This document shows positions 28,310 to 36,297 of a DNA stretch of 64,000 bases, piece by piece (the stretch's first letter is position 1; each line of letters opens with the position of its first letter). Source of the DNA: CAJXTB01 sp047626195 (GTDB lineage: Bacteria > Myxococcota_A > UBA796 > GCA-2862545); NCBI GenBank assembly GCA_047626195.1, contig JBLHSN010000001.1, positions 1 through 64,000 of the forward strand, written 5' to 3'. A program made the translations under genes and the position numbers. Below the pieces are notes generated by a model, which saw nothing but the letters and a program-made list of their open reading frames with translations, was not told the origin of the DNA and ran no database searches.

Positions 28310-28963
28310 CTACTTCTTCACCGCGGTGCGAACCACGACGATTCCGCCGTTCGGTCCAGGAACACCGCCACGAAGGAACACGAGGTTGCGCTCGGTGTCG
28401 ATCTTCATAATCTCGAGGTTCTGGATGGTCTTGCGCTTGCCACCCATACGGCCAGGCATCTTCTTACCCTTGAACACGCGACCTGGGGTCAAGCGAGTAC
28501 CGATGGAACCACCATGACGGAAGAATTCGTGCGAACCATGTGTGGCGATGAAACCGGCGAAGTTGTACTTCTTCATGACGCCGGCGAAGCCCTTGCCCTT
28601 CGAGGTACCGATGGCGTCAGCGAAGCCACCGACTGCGAATGCGTCGTCGACACCGAGGGTCTGGCCAGACTCGAAGGTCTGTGCCTTTTCGGCGGACAAC
28701 CGGACTTCGCGGACGTGGCGGATACCACTGGCGTTAGCCTTAGCGAGGTGACCACGGATGGCCTTGGTCTGACGACGTTCCTTCTGGGTGCCGAATCCGA
28801 GCTGGATAGCGTTGTAGCGGTCACTGCCCTCTCCGGACTTGACCTGAAGGACGGTGTTCGGACCGACTTGGACGACCGTCACGGCGAGGGCTGCGCCGTC
28901 ATCCGAGAAAATCTGAGTCATACCAATCTTGCGGCCGATAAGGCCCATGCTTTCGTTTGCCAT
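28310..28963 (-). CDS. rplC: 50S ribosomal protein L3, outside the S10 operon
   Basis: The protein is 217 aa from ATG 28963 with AGGA upstream; the open frame extends farther but without homology. L3 binds 23S rRNA near the peptidyl-transferase centre. Its conserved features are present: LIGRKIGMTQIF, GKGFAGVMKKYNFAG, THGSHEFFRHGGSIG and KKMPGRMGGKRKT. In most bacteria rplC is followed by rplD, rplW and rplB, but here the next genes are a CoA ligase downstream and a barrel protein upstream. Either the S10 operon is broken up in this lineage or this is a second copy. Confidence 0.95.
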   Translation of the reverse strand: MANESMGLIGRKIGMTQIFSDDGAALAVTVVQVGPNTVLQVKSGEGSDRYNAIQLGFGTQKERRQTKAIRGHLAKANASGIRHVREVRLSAEKAQTFESGQTLGVDDAFAVGGFADAIGTSKGKGFAGVMKKYNFAGFIATHGSHEFFRHGGSIGTRLTPGRVFKGKKMPGRMGGKRKTIQNLEIMKIDTERNLVFLRGGVPGPNGGIVVVRTAVKK

Positions 28964-29101
28964 TTTGAATCCTCGCATAGGACGACTTTGACGCCGTCGT
29001 ACGGGTGATGCGGAGTATTTCCGCGTGCCAAGTAATCTTGGCGAGCCCGCGCGTGTAACGAGTTTGGCGGTCTTCGCCAAACGGTCGCTACACGACGCCG
29101 A

Positions 29102-29812
29102 CTAGAAGGTGTATTTGAGGTACCCGGAAGCACTCAGTCCAAGGTCGAAACCGAGGGCGTAAGACACGTCTACATCAGCGCCCATTGAGAAGTGGGACAG
29201 CTTGGTGTAGTACTCGAAGGTCGGGCCGAAGAACGCGATGGGGTGCGGATTGCGGTGCACCGTGGTGGTGGTGTTCCACGCGGCTTCGACTTCCGTGGCG
29301 AAGGCGTTCGACTCAATGAGCAGCGGGCTCAGCATGATGCCGGCGCCGACGCGGGCACCAATGCCAATACGGCGGCTTGGGTAGACGCTGTACTCAGCGT
29401 TTGCAGCCAGTAGGAACGTACGCGTGTCACCCTGGATGTTCTGCGACGGTGTGCGGCCCAGGAAGATTTGGTCTTCCCAGCGTTCGCCGTTGTGAACCCC
29501 TTGGCTGAACTGGACTTCCCATGCAGCACTGTTCTTCTCGTTGTCGAGGAAGTCAGAACCGACGGCAAAGCCGAGTAGGGTGCCTGCTTGAAGCGTTGAG
29601 CTGTAGTTGCCCAAGTAGAACGTGCTGCCAATGTTCGACTTGAGGTAGTAGCCGCGTTCGATTTCGCGAATGACTTCCCCTTCAAGCGAATCGCGGCGGC
29701 TGCTACGGTCGCGCGCGTTTGGGTCAGCATCGAGGTCCGTCACGTCATCCTGAGCGACAGCGTCACTGATGACGACAGAGGACAGGGCGAGGAGAATGGC
29801 GAGGGTCTTCAT
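29102..29812 (-). CDS. Outer-membrane beta-barrel protein (Glt/Nfs-H or CglE-like)
   Basis: The protein is about 236 aa with a signal peptide (MKTLAILLALSSVVISDAVAQ). The mature chain has alternating amphipathic strands (YYLKSNIGSTFYLGNYSS; IGIGARVGAGIMLSPLLI) and ends in the barrel-type aromatic residue (YLKYTF). It lies at the 3' side of the envelope-machine locus (after the FHA/AgmX gene). In order and size it resembles the small barrel at the end of nfs/glt loci. That relation is inferred from context; the barrel itself is well supported. Confidence 0.7.
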   Translation of the reverse strand: MKTLAILLALSSVVISDAVAQDDVTDLDADPNARDRSSRRDSLEGEVIREIERGYYLKSNIGSTFYLGNYSSTLQAGTLLGFAVGSDFLDNEKNSAAWEVQFSQGVHNGERWEDQIFLGRTPSQNIQGDTRTFLLAANAEYSVYPSRRIGIGARVGAGIMLSPLLIESNAFATEVEAAWNTTTTVHRNPHPIAFFGPTFEYYTKLSHFSMGADVDVSYALGFDLGLSASGYLKYTF

Positions 29813-30505
29813 CCGGAGGCTCCATGGGGCTCTTACCGCGAGGGCGGGAACTAGCACTTGTCACCACATGCTGCCAGCCTTCGAAATCGTGTGTTGACAG
29901 GGTGTGGACGCGCGATCCTGTGGTCATTCAGGCTGAAGGGAGAGACGGTAGGTGGCCATACCGACATCACTGGGGGGCGTTTGGGGAAATTGAAAGCGAG
30001 TCGAGCGGCGCACAAGGCAGTAGGCCGATGTAGCATTACCGGTGGGAGACCCTAGCCATACAGCGCTTGGTGGGGCTGTGGACTTGGCAATGCAAATGTC
30101 GATGACACGTTCGCCTGCGAGGTCAGCCGAGTGCATGCGTTTCCGTCCATAGTAGTCTTGAAGTAAGCCCAGATGTTTCGCGATGACCCCGTCGACTACG
30201 AGATGATTTGGGGTACCGACTGCGTCAAGACAGTCGGACCGTCGCCACCGCTCGGCGCTCACCATCATCGTCAACGGCAGGGAACCCGAGTGGTGGCCAC
30301 TGCTTGGCGTCGTACGGTGACTTGAAACATGACCTGAAGTCTTACCCTCGTGTGGAGGCATTCGCCGAGCGTGGTCCGTCGCCACAGAATCGCACTGGTT
30401 GACTGTCATCAGCGTGGGGGTCGTCTTGTGCAGTAGCCGTGGACGAGACGAAAAAGGCGCAGACGGTGACTGTCTACAATGACATGCAGGGCTCCCCAAA
30501 CGAAA
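29813..30505. other. Long stretch without a supported gene
   Basis: About 690 bases lie between the barrel gene and the terminator of the FHA/AgmX gene. The longest frame (29924-30517, minus, 197 aa) has no recognisable domain, an unusual composition rich in Ser, Pro and His, no good ribosome-binding site, and overlaps the terminator hairpin. Promoter sequences for the barrel gene and rplC probably lie here. I support no coding call. Confidence 0.35.
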
Positions 30506-30535
30506 AACGGCCGGCACCCGAAGGCACCGACCGTT
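30506..30535 (-). terminator. Strong terminator after the FHA/AgmX gene
   Basis: On the minus strand a 13-bp stem (AACGGTCGGTGCC/GGTGCCGGCCGTT, with three G-T pairs) closes on a TTCG tetraloop and is followed by TTTCGTTT. It starts 23 bases after the stop codon of the FHA gene. It separates that gene from the barrel and rplC. Confidence 0.88.
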
Positions 30536-30558
30536 CTTAACGCTACGCGATTCGTGAA

Positions 30559-32505
30559 TTAGCCAGGGCTGAACAGGAATGGGTAGGAGACGATGACGAC
30601 GCCGCCGCCACGGGGTTCCGGGAACTGCATGCGCATGAAGCGACCGGTGATGCAGCCTTCGACCGCACTATTGCCCATAGTGGTCTCTTTGACGGATGCT
30701 TGGGATACCGAACCATCACCAGCGATGGTGAAGCGGATGACGACCTTACCGGCAAGGCTTGGGTCGCGGGTCAGCTCGCGCTGGTAGCAGTAGCGAATCT
30801 GGTTCATGTGGCGCTTGATGACTTCGTCAATGAGCGAGCGGTCGAGGGCACCGAGGATGATGGGGTCGCCACCGAAGGTACCGATGGCTCCTTCGCCACG
30901 TTCACCGAGGTTTCCACCACCGGAGCCGTAGCCAGAAGCACCCGAGCCTGCGCCCTTGGTACCGAGACCACCGAGGCCTTCAGCACTACCGCCACCACCG
31001 AGTCCCGAACCACGGGAGCCAAGGCCACCAGAGCCGAACTGACTGCCCTTGGCGCCGATGAGACCGCCGATGCCGCCAGTCATATTGGCGTTGAGGCCGG
31101 GAGCACCGAAGCCTGCCATGCCCGGGTCGCTGGAGAGGGCACCGAGGATACCGGCGTTCTCTGCAACTTCGCGGTCCATTTCTTGCTGCTGGGTCTCGAC
31201 CTTGTTGCCCTTGGCCTGTTCGACCTTGGACTCTTTCTTACCGGTCTTGCCTTCTTCCTTCTTGGCCTTCTCGCCCTCACCAGCATCCGGGTTGTTGTCC
31301 GGGCGCTTGTTTTCCGGCTTCTCTTCGGGAGGTTGCTCCAAGAGCAGCTCCGCGAAGCGGTCGGGTGGCTCGCTGGCCGTGGTGTAGATGCCTTCAGGCA
31401 GGAGCGAAACGTACAGAACGAACGCGCCGCCAAGGAAAGCCATGAACGAGAGCAGTGCGACGAAGAGGTAGTCAACGTCCGAGCCGCGCTCGGTGCGCCG
31501 GGCGCCGGTCACGGTGTGAGCGAAGAAGGTGATGCCTTCGACGTCGACGACTAGTCGGCGGTTCTCATCCATCGGGATGACCATCACGTCGCCTTCGATC
31601 TTGGCATCTCCGCTGGCCACTAGCGATGCGATGGGCTTGCGGGTCTCGCCAATGTCGACGAAGCCACCCCAGTCCTTACCAATGCGAGCGACGTACTTGT
31701 CGTTTTCCCACACGAAGAGCTTGTGACTGTTGCCGTCCGGGAGGCGTTCTTCGGGTGCGTAGAAGTCTTGGCGCCACTCGGTCTCAATGTCGGAGAGGAA
31801 CGGCGGAGCATAGCGTGCGAGGAAGCGAAGGGGACCGGGAACCCAGCCCATGTCGACGCCTAGGACGTTCCAGCGGTAGCCCATGCTTGGACCCACAGTC
31901 ACAGGGTCACCGCCAAGGGCGTAGTGACGGGTGTCAAGGAGGGTGTCGCTCCAGATCTGGTTGACCTCGAGAACCTTGGGGCGGTTCTTTTCGGTCGGGT
32001 GCGGCGGACGGGTGTTCTGCTTGAGAATCACGTCCAGCACCGCTTCGCGTCGCTCAAAACCAGATGGAGAAGCCGTAGCTGCCATCGGGGTTGGGTCGCC
32101 AGCAGTCGGTTCGTTGATGTCAGCGTCCTCGGGGAAGTCGCCATCGACACCCACGACGGTTGCGACGTCATCTGCGAACGGGTCAGCGGACTCGCCGAAG
32201 CGAACCACGATGCGAAGGTCTCCAATCTCAACAGCATCCCCTGCATTCAGGGATGTGTTCGACTGGATGGCCGTGCCGTTGACCTTGGTCCCACCAGGGA
32301 TGCCAAGGTCCAACAGATGCACAGCACCGTCGTCACTGCGGTTGATGACCATGTGCAGGGGGCCAATGCCCTCTCCAGCAACGGTAAGCAGGGCGTCTTG
32401 GCCGGAGCCAATGGTGATGCTCTCTTCCGAGCGGTCCACCGATGAGATCAGGTCGCTTCCGCGGTAGATTTCAAAGGTCAGGGGAGTTGTGTTGGAACCG
32501 GCCAT
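30559..32505 (-). CDS. FHA domain, transmembrane, AgmX/PglI C-terminal domain protein
   Basis: This 648-aa protein has no N-terminal signal. An FHA domain (about 20-105) is seen from ITIGSGQDALLTV, IGPLHMVINRSDDGAVHLLDL and GTKVNGTAI, and should bind a phosphothreonine partner in the cytoplasm. A domain (about 175-335) is shared with the paralogue at 33269. One membrane helix follows at about 346-368, then a Lys/Glu-rich and Gly-rich stretch. The C-terminal AgmX/PglI domain (about 548-648, RSLIDEVIKRHMNQIRYCY) is TonB-like and periplasmic. Such proteins link cytoplasmic signals to the envelope in Glt/Nfs machines. It is preceded by two small secreted proteins and followed by a terminator. Confidence 0.88.
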   Translation of the reverse strand: MAGSNTTPLTFEIYRGSDLISSVDRSEESITIGSGQDALLTVAGEGIGPLHMVINRSDDGAVHLLDLGIPGGTKVNGTAIQSNTSLNAGDAVEIGDLRIVVRFGESADPFADDVATVVGVDGDFPEDADINEPTAGDPTPMAATASPSGFERREAVLDVILKQNTRPPHPTEKNRPKVLEVNQIWSDTLLDTRHYALGGDPVTVGPSMGYRWNVLGVDMGWVPGPLRFLARYAPPFLSDIETEWRQDFYAPEERLPDGNSHKLFVWENDKYVARIGKDWGGFVDIGETRKPIASLVASGDAKIEGDVMVIPMDENRRLVVDVEGITFFAHTVTGARRTERGSDVDYLFVALLSFMAFLGGAFVLYVSLLPEGIYTTASEPPDRFAELLLEQPPEEKPENKRPDNNPDAGEGEKAKKEEGKTGKKESKVEQAKGNKVETQQQEMDREVAENAGILGALSSDPGMAGFGAPGLNANMTGGIGGLIGAKGSQFGSGGLGSRGSGLGGGGSAEGLGGLGTKGAGSGASGYGSGGGNLGERGEGAIGTFGGDPIILGALDRSLIDEVIKRHMNQIRYCYQRELTRDPSLAGKVVIRFTIAGDGSVSQASVKETTMGNSAVEGCITGRFMRMQFPEPRGGGVVIVSYPFLFSPG

Positions 32506-32547
32506 CGAGGGGCCTCCAAAGCGGCAGCAGAAGGGTGCGGAGGATGA

Positions 32548-32796
32548 CTACTTGACGTCGTCGATCGACTCGCGCATCTCGGTGTTGAACTCGGTACGCA
32601 GAGTGATGAGCGGGTTGAAGCTTGCGCGGCGGCGCTCGAGGAGCAGCTGACCTTGCGGCTTGACGAGCTCACCGGAGACATCGACTTCTTCGAAGTCGAT
32701 TTCGGTGCGTTCTTGGTAGATGACGTCTGGCTCTTCCTGCGCGAAGGCGGGAGCGGCGAGGACGGTAGCAGCGATAAAGCCGATGACGATGCGCAT
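32548..32796 (-). CDS. Small secreted DFEEVDV protein, copy 2
   Basis: This 82-aa protein has a signal peptide (MRIVIGFIAATVLAAPAFAQ). The mature 60 residues contain TEIDFEEVDVSGELVKP and end in FNPLITLRTEFNTEMRES. It is clearly a paralogue of the protein at 32942 (shared FEEVDV, then F-x-P-[LF]-I-x-LR and E-[MI]-R-[EA]-S). It lies between the two AgmX/PglI proteins and directly before the FHA protein. It is periplasmic; a role as adaptor for the AgmX domain is inference. The family is not recognised. Confidence 0.72.
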   Translation of the reverse strand: MRIVIGFIAATVLAAPAFAQEEPDVIYQERTEIDFEEVDVSGELVKPQGQLLLERRRASFNPLITLRTEFNTEMRESIDDVK

Positions 32797-32941
32797 AGGG
32801 TCTCCTAGGTCTGGACGTCTCCAGACGAGGTGCGGACCAACGAGGGTCAGACCGCGGATACTTTGTTTGTTTTAGGTCGTTCGACAAGCCTGAGCGGGTC
32901 AGGTTGTCGTCAACCAGTTGTCGACAGGGCGCACAATCCTT

Positions 32942-33184
32942 CTAAAAGGAGTGCAGACTGGCGCGAATTTCAGAACTGAAGTGTTGGCGTAACCTGATGA
33001 ATGGCGTGATTATTCGGCGGTTTTTCTCGGACACCATGATGACACTCGGTCGCTGGACGGTTCCGTTGACGTCGACCTCTTCAAAGTCGAGTTCGGTCAC
33101 CTCGGGGATCAGGATTTCCACATTGTCGTTGGCGAACGCGGGGCCGGCCACGAGTAGGCCAACGGATAAGAGCAAGACACGCAT
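32942..33184 (-). CDS. Small secreted DFEEVDV protein, copy 1
   Basis: The protein is 80 aa from ATG 33184 with a signal peptide (MRVLLLSVGLLVAGPAFAN). The motif TELDFEEVDVNGTVQRPS and the end FIRLRQHFSSEIRASL match the adjacent copy 2. Both follow an AgmX/PglI gene, so the pair looks like part of a duplicated module. No cysteines or membrane spans are present in the mature part. It is periplasmic and of unknown function. Confidence 0.72.
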   Translation of the reverse strand: MRVLLLSVGLLVAGPAFANDNVEILIPEVTELDFEEVDVNGTVQRPSVIMVSEKNRRIITPFIRLRQHFSSEIRASLHSF

Positions 33185-33268
33185 GAAACTCTCCAGGTTT
33201 AGGTCTCTCTCAGCAGACACGCCTGGGACCGAACGGTTCCCGAGCGTGACGCCTGGCGATAAGAAAGT

Positions 33269-34663
33269 TCAGCCTGGGGAGAACAGGAAGGGGTAACTGA
33301 CGATTGCCATGCCCCCGAGCTCCGGGAACTGCATGCGCATGAAGCGACCGTTGACGCAGGACTCCACGGCGGAGTTGTTGACGGACGACTCCTTGGTGGC
33401 CGCTCTGGAGACAGTGCCATCCATAGCGATAGTGAAGCCGACAACTACCTTACCGCCAAGATTAGGTGAGCGCTGCAGCTCACGTTGGTAGCAGTAGCGA
33501 ATCTCCTGCATGTGCCGAAGCACCACCTCTTGGATGAGAGAGCGGTCAACGCTCAGACCCAGCACGATGGGCTCTTGAACGGTGGTGATGCCACCTTCCC
33601 GCTTCGTGGTGCAGTCTGCGCACCCTCCATCACCAAATGGGTTGCCGCCAGGTCCATTCCCACGTGGCCCCCATCCGCCAAGACCCTCAGTGTGTCCGCC
33701 ACCGCCTGGACCGTGTCTAGACCGTCCAAGACCGGTACCTCGTTGGGCCGCTTTGGGACCGGTCAACGAGCCGATGCTATCTGCGAGGCCGCCTGAAAGA
33801 AGGCCTTCCCCCAGAGAATCCATACCCGCGGCCGACCACGCTCCAAACACCCCGGCATTATCGACAGCAGCTTCATCATCGCTCTGCGAGTTTCCGATCT
33901 CAGCGGCCTCCAATAGGGCGTCGTCTTCGCCGGTCTGGCCTTCGTCCTCTGCGGCCGCTTCTGCGCTCTCCGCAGCGGCTTCCTCTTCGGTTTCAACAGC
34001 GAACTCGGGCTCCTGCGGAAGCGTGAGCTGGACCATTCTCTCGTTTAGTTGGTCCATCGCCGCAGTGGCATGAAGGTGGGTTGGAGCTGGGGCCGTCCAC
34101 AGCAGTAGGGCGATGATGGCTGCGGCGAATCCGGCGATACTCATGGTCCCAACAAACCCGTAATCGACGTCATCTGTCGGGCGTGACACCAGTCCTCGCG
34201 GTGCGTCTGTCAGGCGTGCTTCAACACGGATGGCCGTGTGGCTCAAGGTGAGAACGTCTCCGTCGCGCAGCGTATACAGCCGTTCACCATCCACCGACCG
34301 GGCTCCTAGCGCCGAATCGTCACCGCCGTGGCTTCGAGTGGCAGCCCACTCAGGAAGCATACGCGCGGTAACATCGTCACCGTCCCACTCGAACAGCGTG
34401 TGTGGGGTGTTGGACGTAGGGCTCATCAGCGAGCAGTCTACGTCCGATGTCTCCACTTCTGAGAGCAGGGGAGGTGCAAACCGGAGCAGATGCCGCCAGT
34501 TGCCGGAGACGGTGGCCAGAGGCACGCCCAAGACGCTCCAGGTAGACGTGGGCCGTGCCGCTGTCGCGACGGGGCCGTCTCCCTTGAGGTGGTGCTGGGT
34601 ATCTAAGAGCAGGTCGCCCCAGTACCAGCGTAGTTCCAATGCGGTGGGGGTTTGGGTCGTCAT
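33269..34663 (-). CDS. AgmX/PglI C-terminal domain protein without FHA domain
   Basis: This 464-aa protein is a paralogue of the 648-aa protein at 30559. It lacks the N-terminal FHA domain but keeps the central domain (GDLLLDTQHHL..WSVLGVPLATV), one membrane helix at about 170-192, an acidic Glu/Ala stretch, a Gly-rich part, and the AgmX/PglI domain (about 365-464, RSLIQEVVLRHMQEIRYCYQRELQR) ending in FLFSPG as in the paralogue. Two extra cysteines (CADC) precede the last domain. It follows a terminator after the TPR lipoprotein, so it has its own promoter. It is likely the second energy or signal transducer of the machine. Confidence 0.85.
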   Translation of the reverse strand: MTTQTPTALELRWYWGDLLLDTQHHLKGDGPVATAARPTSTWSVLGVPLATVSGNWRHLLRFAPPLLSEVETSDVDCSLMSPTSNTPHTLFEWDGDDVTARMLPEWAATRSHGGDDSALGARSVDGERLYTLRDGDVLTLSHTAIRVEARLTDAPRGLVSRPTDDVDYGFVGTMSIAGFAAAIIALLLWTAPAPTHLHATAAMDQLNERMVQLTLPQEPEFAVETEEEAAAESAEAAAEDEGQTGEDDALLEAAEIGNSQSDDEAAVDNAGVFGAWSAAGMDSLGEGLLSGGLADSIGSLTGPKAAQRGTGLGRSRHGPGGGGHTEGLGGWGPRGNGPGGNPFGDGGCADCTTKREGGITTVQEPIVLGLSVDRSLIQEVVLRHMQEIRYCYQRELQRSPNLGGKVVVGFTIAMDGTVSRAATKESSVNNSAVESCVNGRFMRMQFPELGGMAIVSYPFLFSPG

Positions 34664-34750
34664 CCGAGCCTCCTGTGTGGTGTACAGGGTCAGACTGGGT
34701 TCGGAGACGTTGGGTCCGCGAACTTCGTCAAGCGACGGTCAACGAAAAAA

Positions 34751-34776
34751 CGCGCGGCATCCTGGGATACCGCGCG
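34751..34776 (-). terminator. Terminator after the TPR lipoprotein gene
   Basis: On the minus strand CGCGCGGTATCC and GGATGCCGCGCG form a stem with a 2-base loop, followed by TTTTTTCGTT (34741-34750). It lies about 24 bases after the stop of the TPR lipoprotein and divides the locus into two transcription units. Confidence 0.85.
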
Positions 34777-34799
34777 CTTTTGTCTAGACGATGTCAAGC

Positions 34800-36296
34800 T
34801 TACTCGGGAGCAGGGGCCTCTTCTGCAGGCGCTTCCGCGTCCACTGGAGTGTCGTCGGGAGCCGGTGCAGGAGCGGCAGCGCCGCCGCCAGCTTCACATG
34901 CCGCGATAGCTGTGTCCCATCCTGGAGTGTAGCTCGAGAGCAGCATCTGGATGTCAGCGGCCATGCCCGCATCATTCGCGTCGACGACTAGCTGAGCTTG
35001 TTCCAGCATCATCGAGCCTTCCATCGCGACCATTTCGTCCAAGCATCCCATGTTCGCATCGAACTTGGTCTGGTAGTCGGTGATGGTGCCGGCCATACCG
35101 GTCAACAGCTCTTCGTTACGACGTTGACGCGCTTCTTCTTCTTCGCGACGTTGACGTTCCAGACGTTCGATCTCCGCTTGGGCTGCTTTGGCTGCCTGAA
35201 CAGATTCCATCTGTGCGTATACGGGATCGGTCGCCGGCAGGTCGCCACCATTCGCTGTGATGTAGGCTTCTAGGTACTTGATGGCCTTGTTGAAGTTCTT
35301 GGTGTACTTCTCATGCAAGGTCGCAGCATTGTAGTAGGCCAGCGTGTATTGCGCGTCAGCCTTGATAATCTCGGCGTACAAACGGTCTGCAGCTTCCAGG
35401 TCGCCCAAGCCGCGCTTGGAAACGGCGAGCCCGAGCTTGGCGTCCAAGTTGCCGGGGTCAGCAAGGGTCGCGCGCTCGAAGCTGTCGTTTGCAAGCTGGT
35501 AGTCACCAGAATTTAGCGCGATAAAGCCAAGGTTGATGTTGGGCTCGAAGGCGCCAGGCGTCAGAGCCAAGGCTTCTTTGAACTTGGCGATGGCCGCCGC
35601 TTCTTCACCTTGGACAAGGTCTGCAACACCGAGGTTGTTGATCACGCCCGGGTCTTGGGTCTCCATCATCGACATGGCCTTCTGGCTCAGCAGCTCTGCC
35701 ATTCCGAAGTCGCTATTTGCCTGGTACATGGCGGAGAGAGTACGGTAGACCTCTACATTAGCCGGGTCTGTTAGCAGAATACGGCTAGCTTCAGCGTGTG
35801 CGTCTTCGGTGCGCCCAGCCTTGCCCAGTGCTTCGATGTACGCGATGTGCGCGTCCATGCTGCCCGGGTTGGCTTCGAAGTTTGCTTGGTGTACGCCCAA
35901 GGCATCATCTGGGCGACCCAGTTCATTTAGCATACGGGTGTAGCTGAACACGCCACGCTCGTAGGTTCCGTCGGCTTCGTATGCCTTCTTGTAGTGTTCT
36001 AGAGCGACTTCATCGCGGCCGAGCTGCTCGGCAATCCAGCCGGCGTTGAAGGAAGCCTTGGGGCCTCCACCAAGTTGTTCGGCCTTGAGGAAGCGTTCGT
36101 ACGCCGTGGCGTAGTCGATGACGCCGTCACGGTCGGGTGTCTGCAGAACAGACAAGCCATTCTGGAAGTTGGCGACGGGGTCGTTGGCCTGCTCTTCGGT
36201 CAGTGCGAGGGCTCTCTTGCCACCACAGCCAGACACGGACAGGGACAGAGCAAGTGCGAGGGTGGACGCGGACGCGATGCGTAGAAATGCGTTCAT
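34800..36296 (-). CDS. TPR lipoprotein (GltE/NfsE-like position)
   Basis: The protein is about 498 aa. The signal ends at lipobox SVSGC, so Cys23 is lipidated. Many TPR units follow (YATAYERFLKAEQLGG; DEVALEHYKKAYEADG), then an Arg/Glu-rich coiled coil (about 365-395) and a C-terminal helical part with two cysteines, ending in an Ala/Pro/Glu tail. The gene starts 1 base after the 1060-aa TPR gene ends. In size and lipidation it fits the TPR lipoprotein of Glt/Nfs machines. It probably sits at the outer or inner membrane facing the periplasm. Confidence 0.85.
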   Translation of the reverse strand: MNAFLRIASASTLALALSLSVSGCGGKRALALTEEQANDPVANFQNGLSVLQTPDRDGVIDYATAYERFLKAEQLGGGPKASFNAGWIAEQLGRDEVALEHYKKAYEADGTYERGVFSYTRMLNELGRPDDALGVHQANFEANPGSMDAHIAYIEALGKAGRTEDAHAEASRILLTDPANVEVYRTLSAMYQANSDFGMAELLSQKAMSMMETQDPGVINNLGVADLVQGEEAAAIAKFKEALALTPGAFEPNINLGFIALNSGDYQLANDSFERATLADPGNLDAKLGLAVSKRGLGDLEAADRLYAEIIKADAQYTLAYYNAATLHEKYTKNFNKAIKYLEAYITANGGDLPATDPVYAQMESVQAAKAAQAEIERLERQRREEEEARQRRNEELLTGMAGTITDYQTKFDANMGCLDEMVAMEGSMMLEQAQLVVDANDAGMAADIQMLLSSYTPGWDTAIAACEAGGGAAAPAPAPDDTPVDAEAPAEEAPAPE

Positions 36297-36297
36297 C

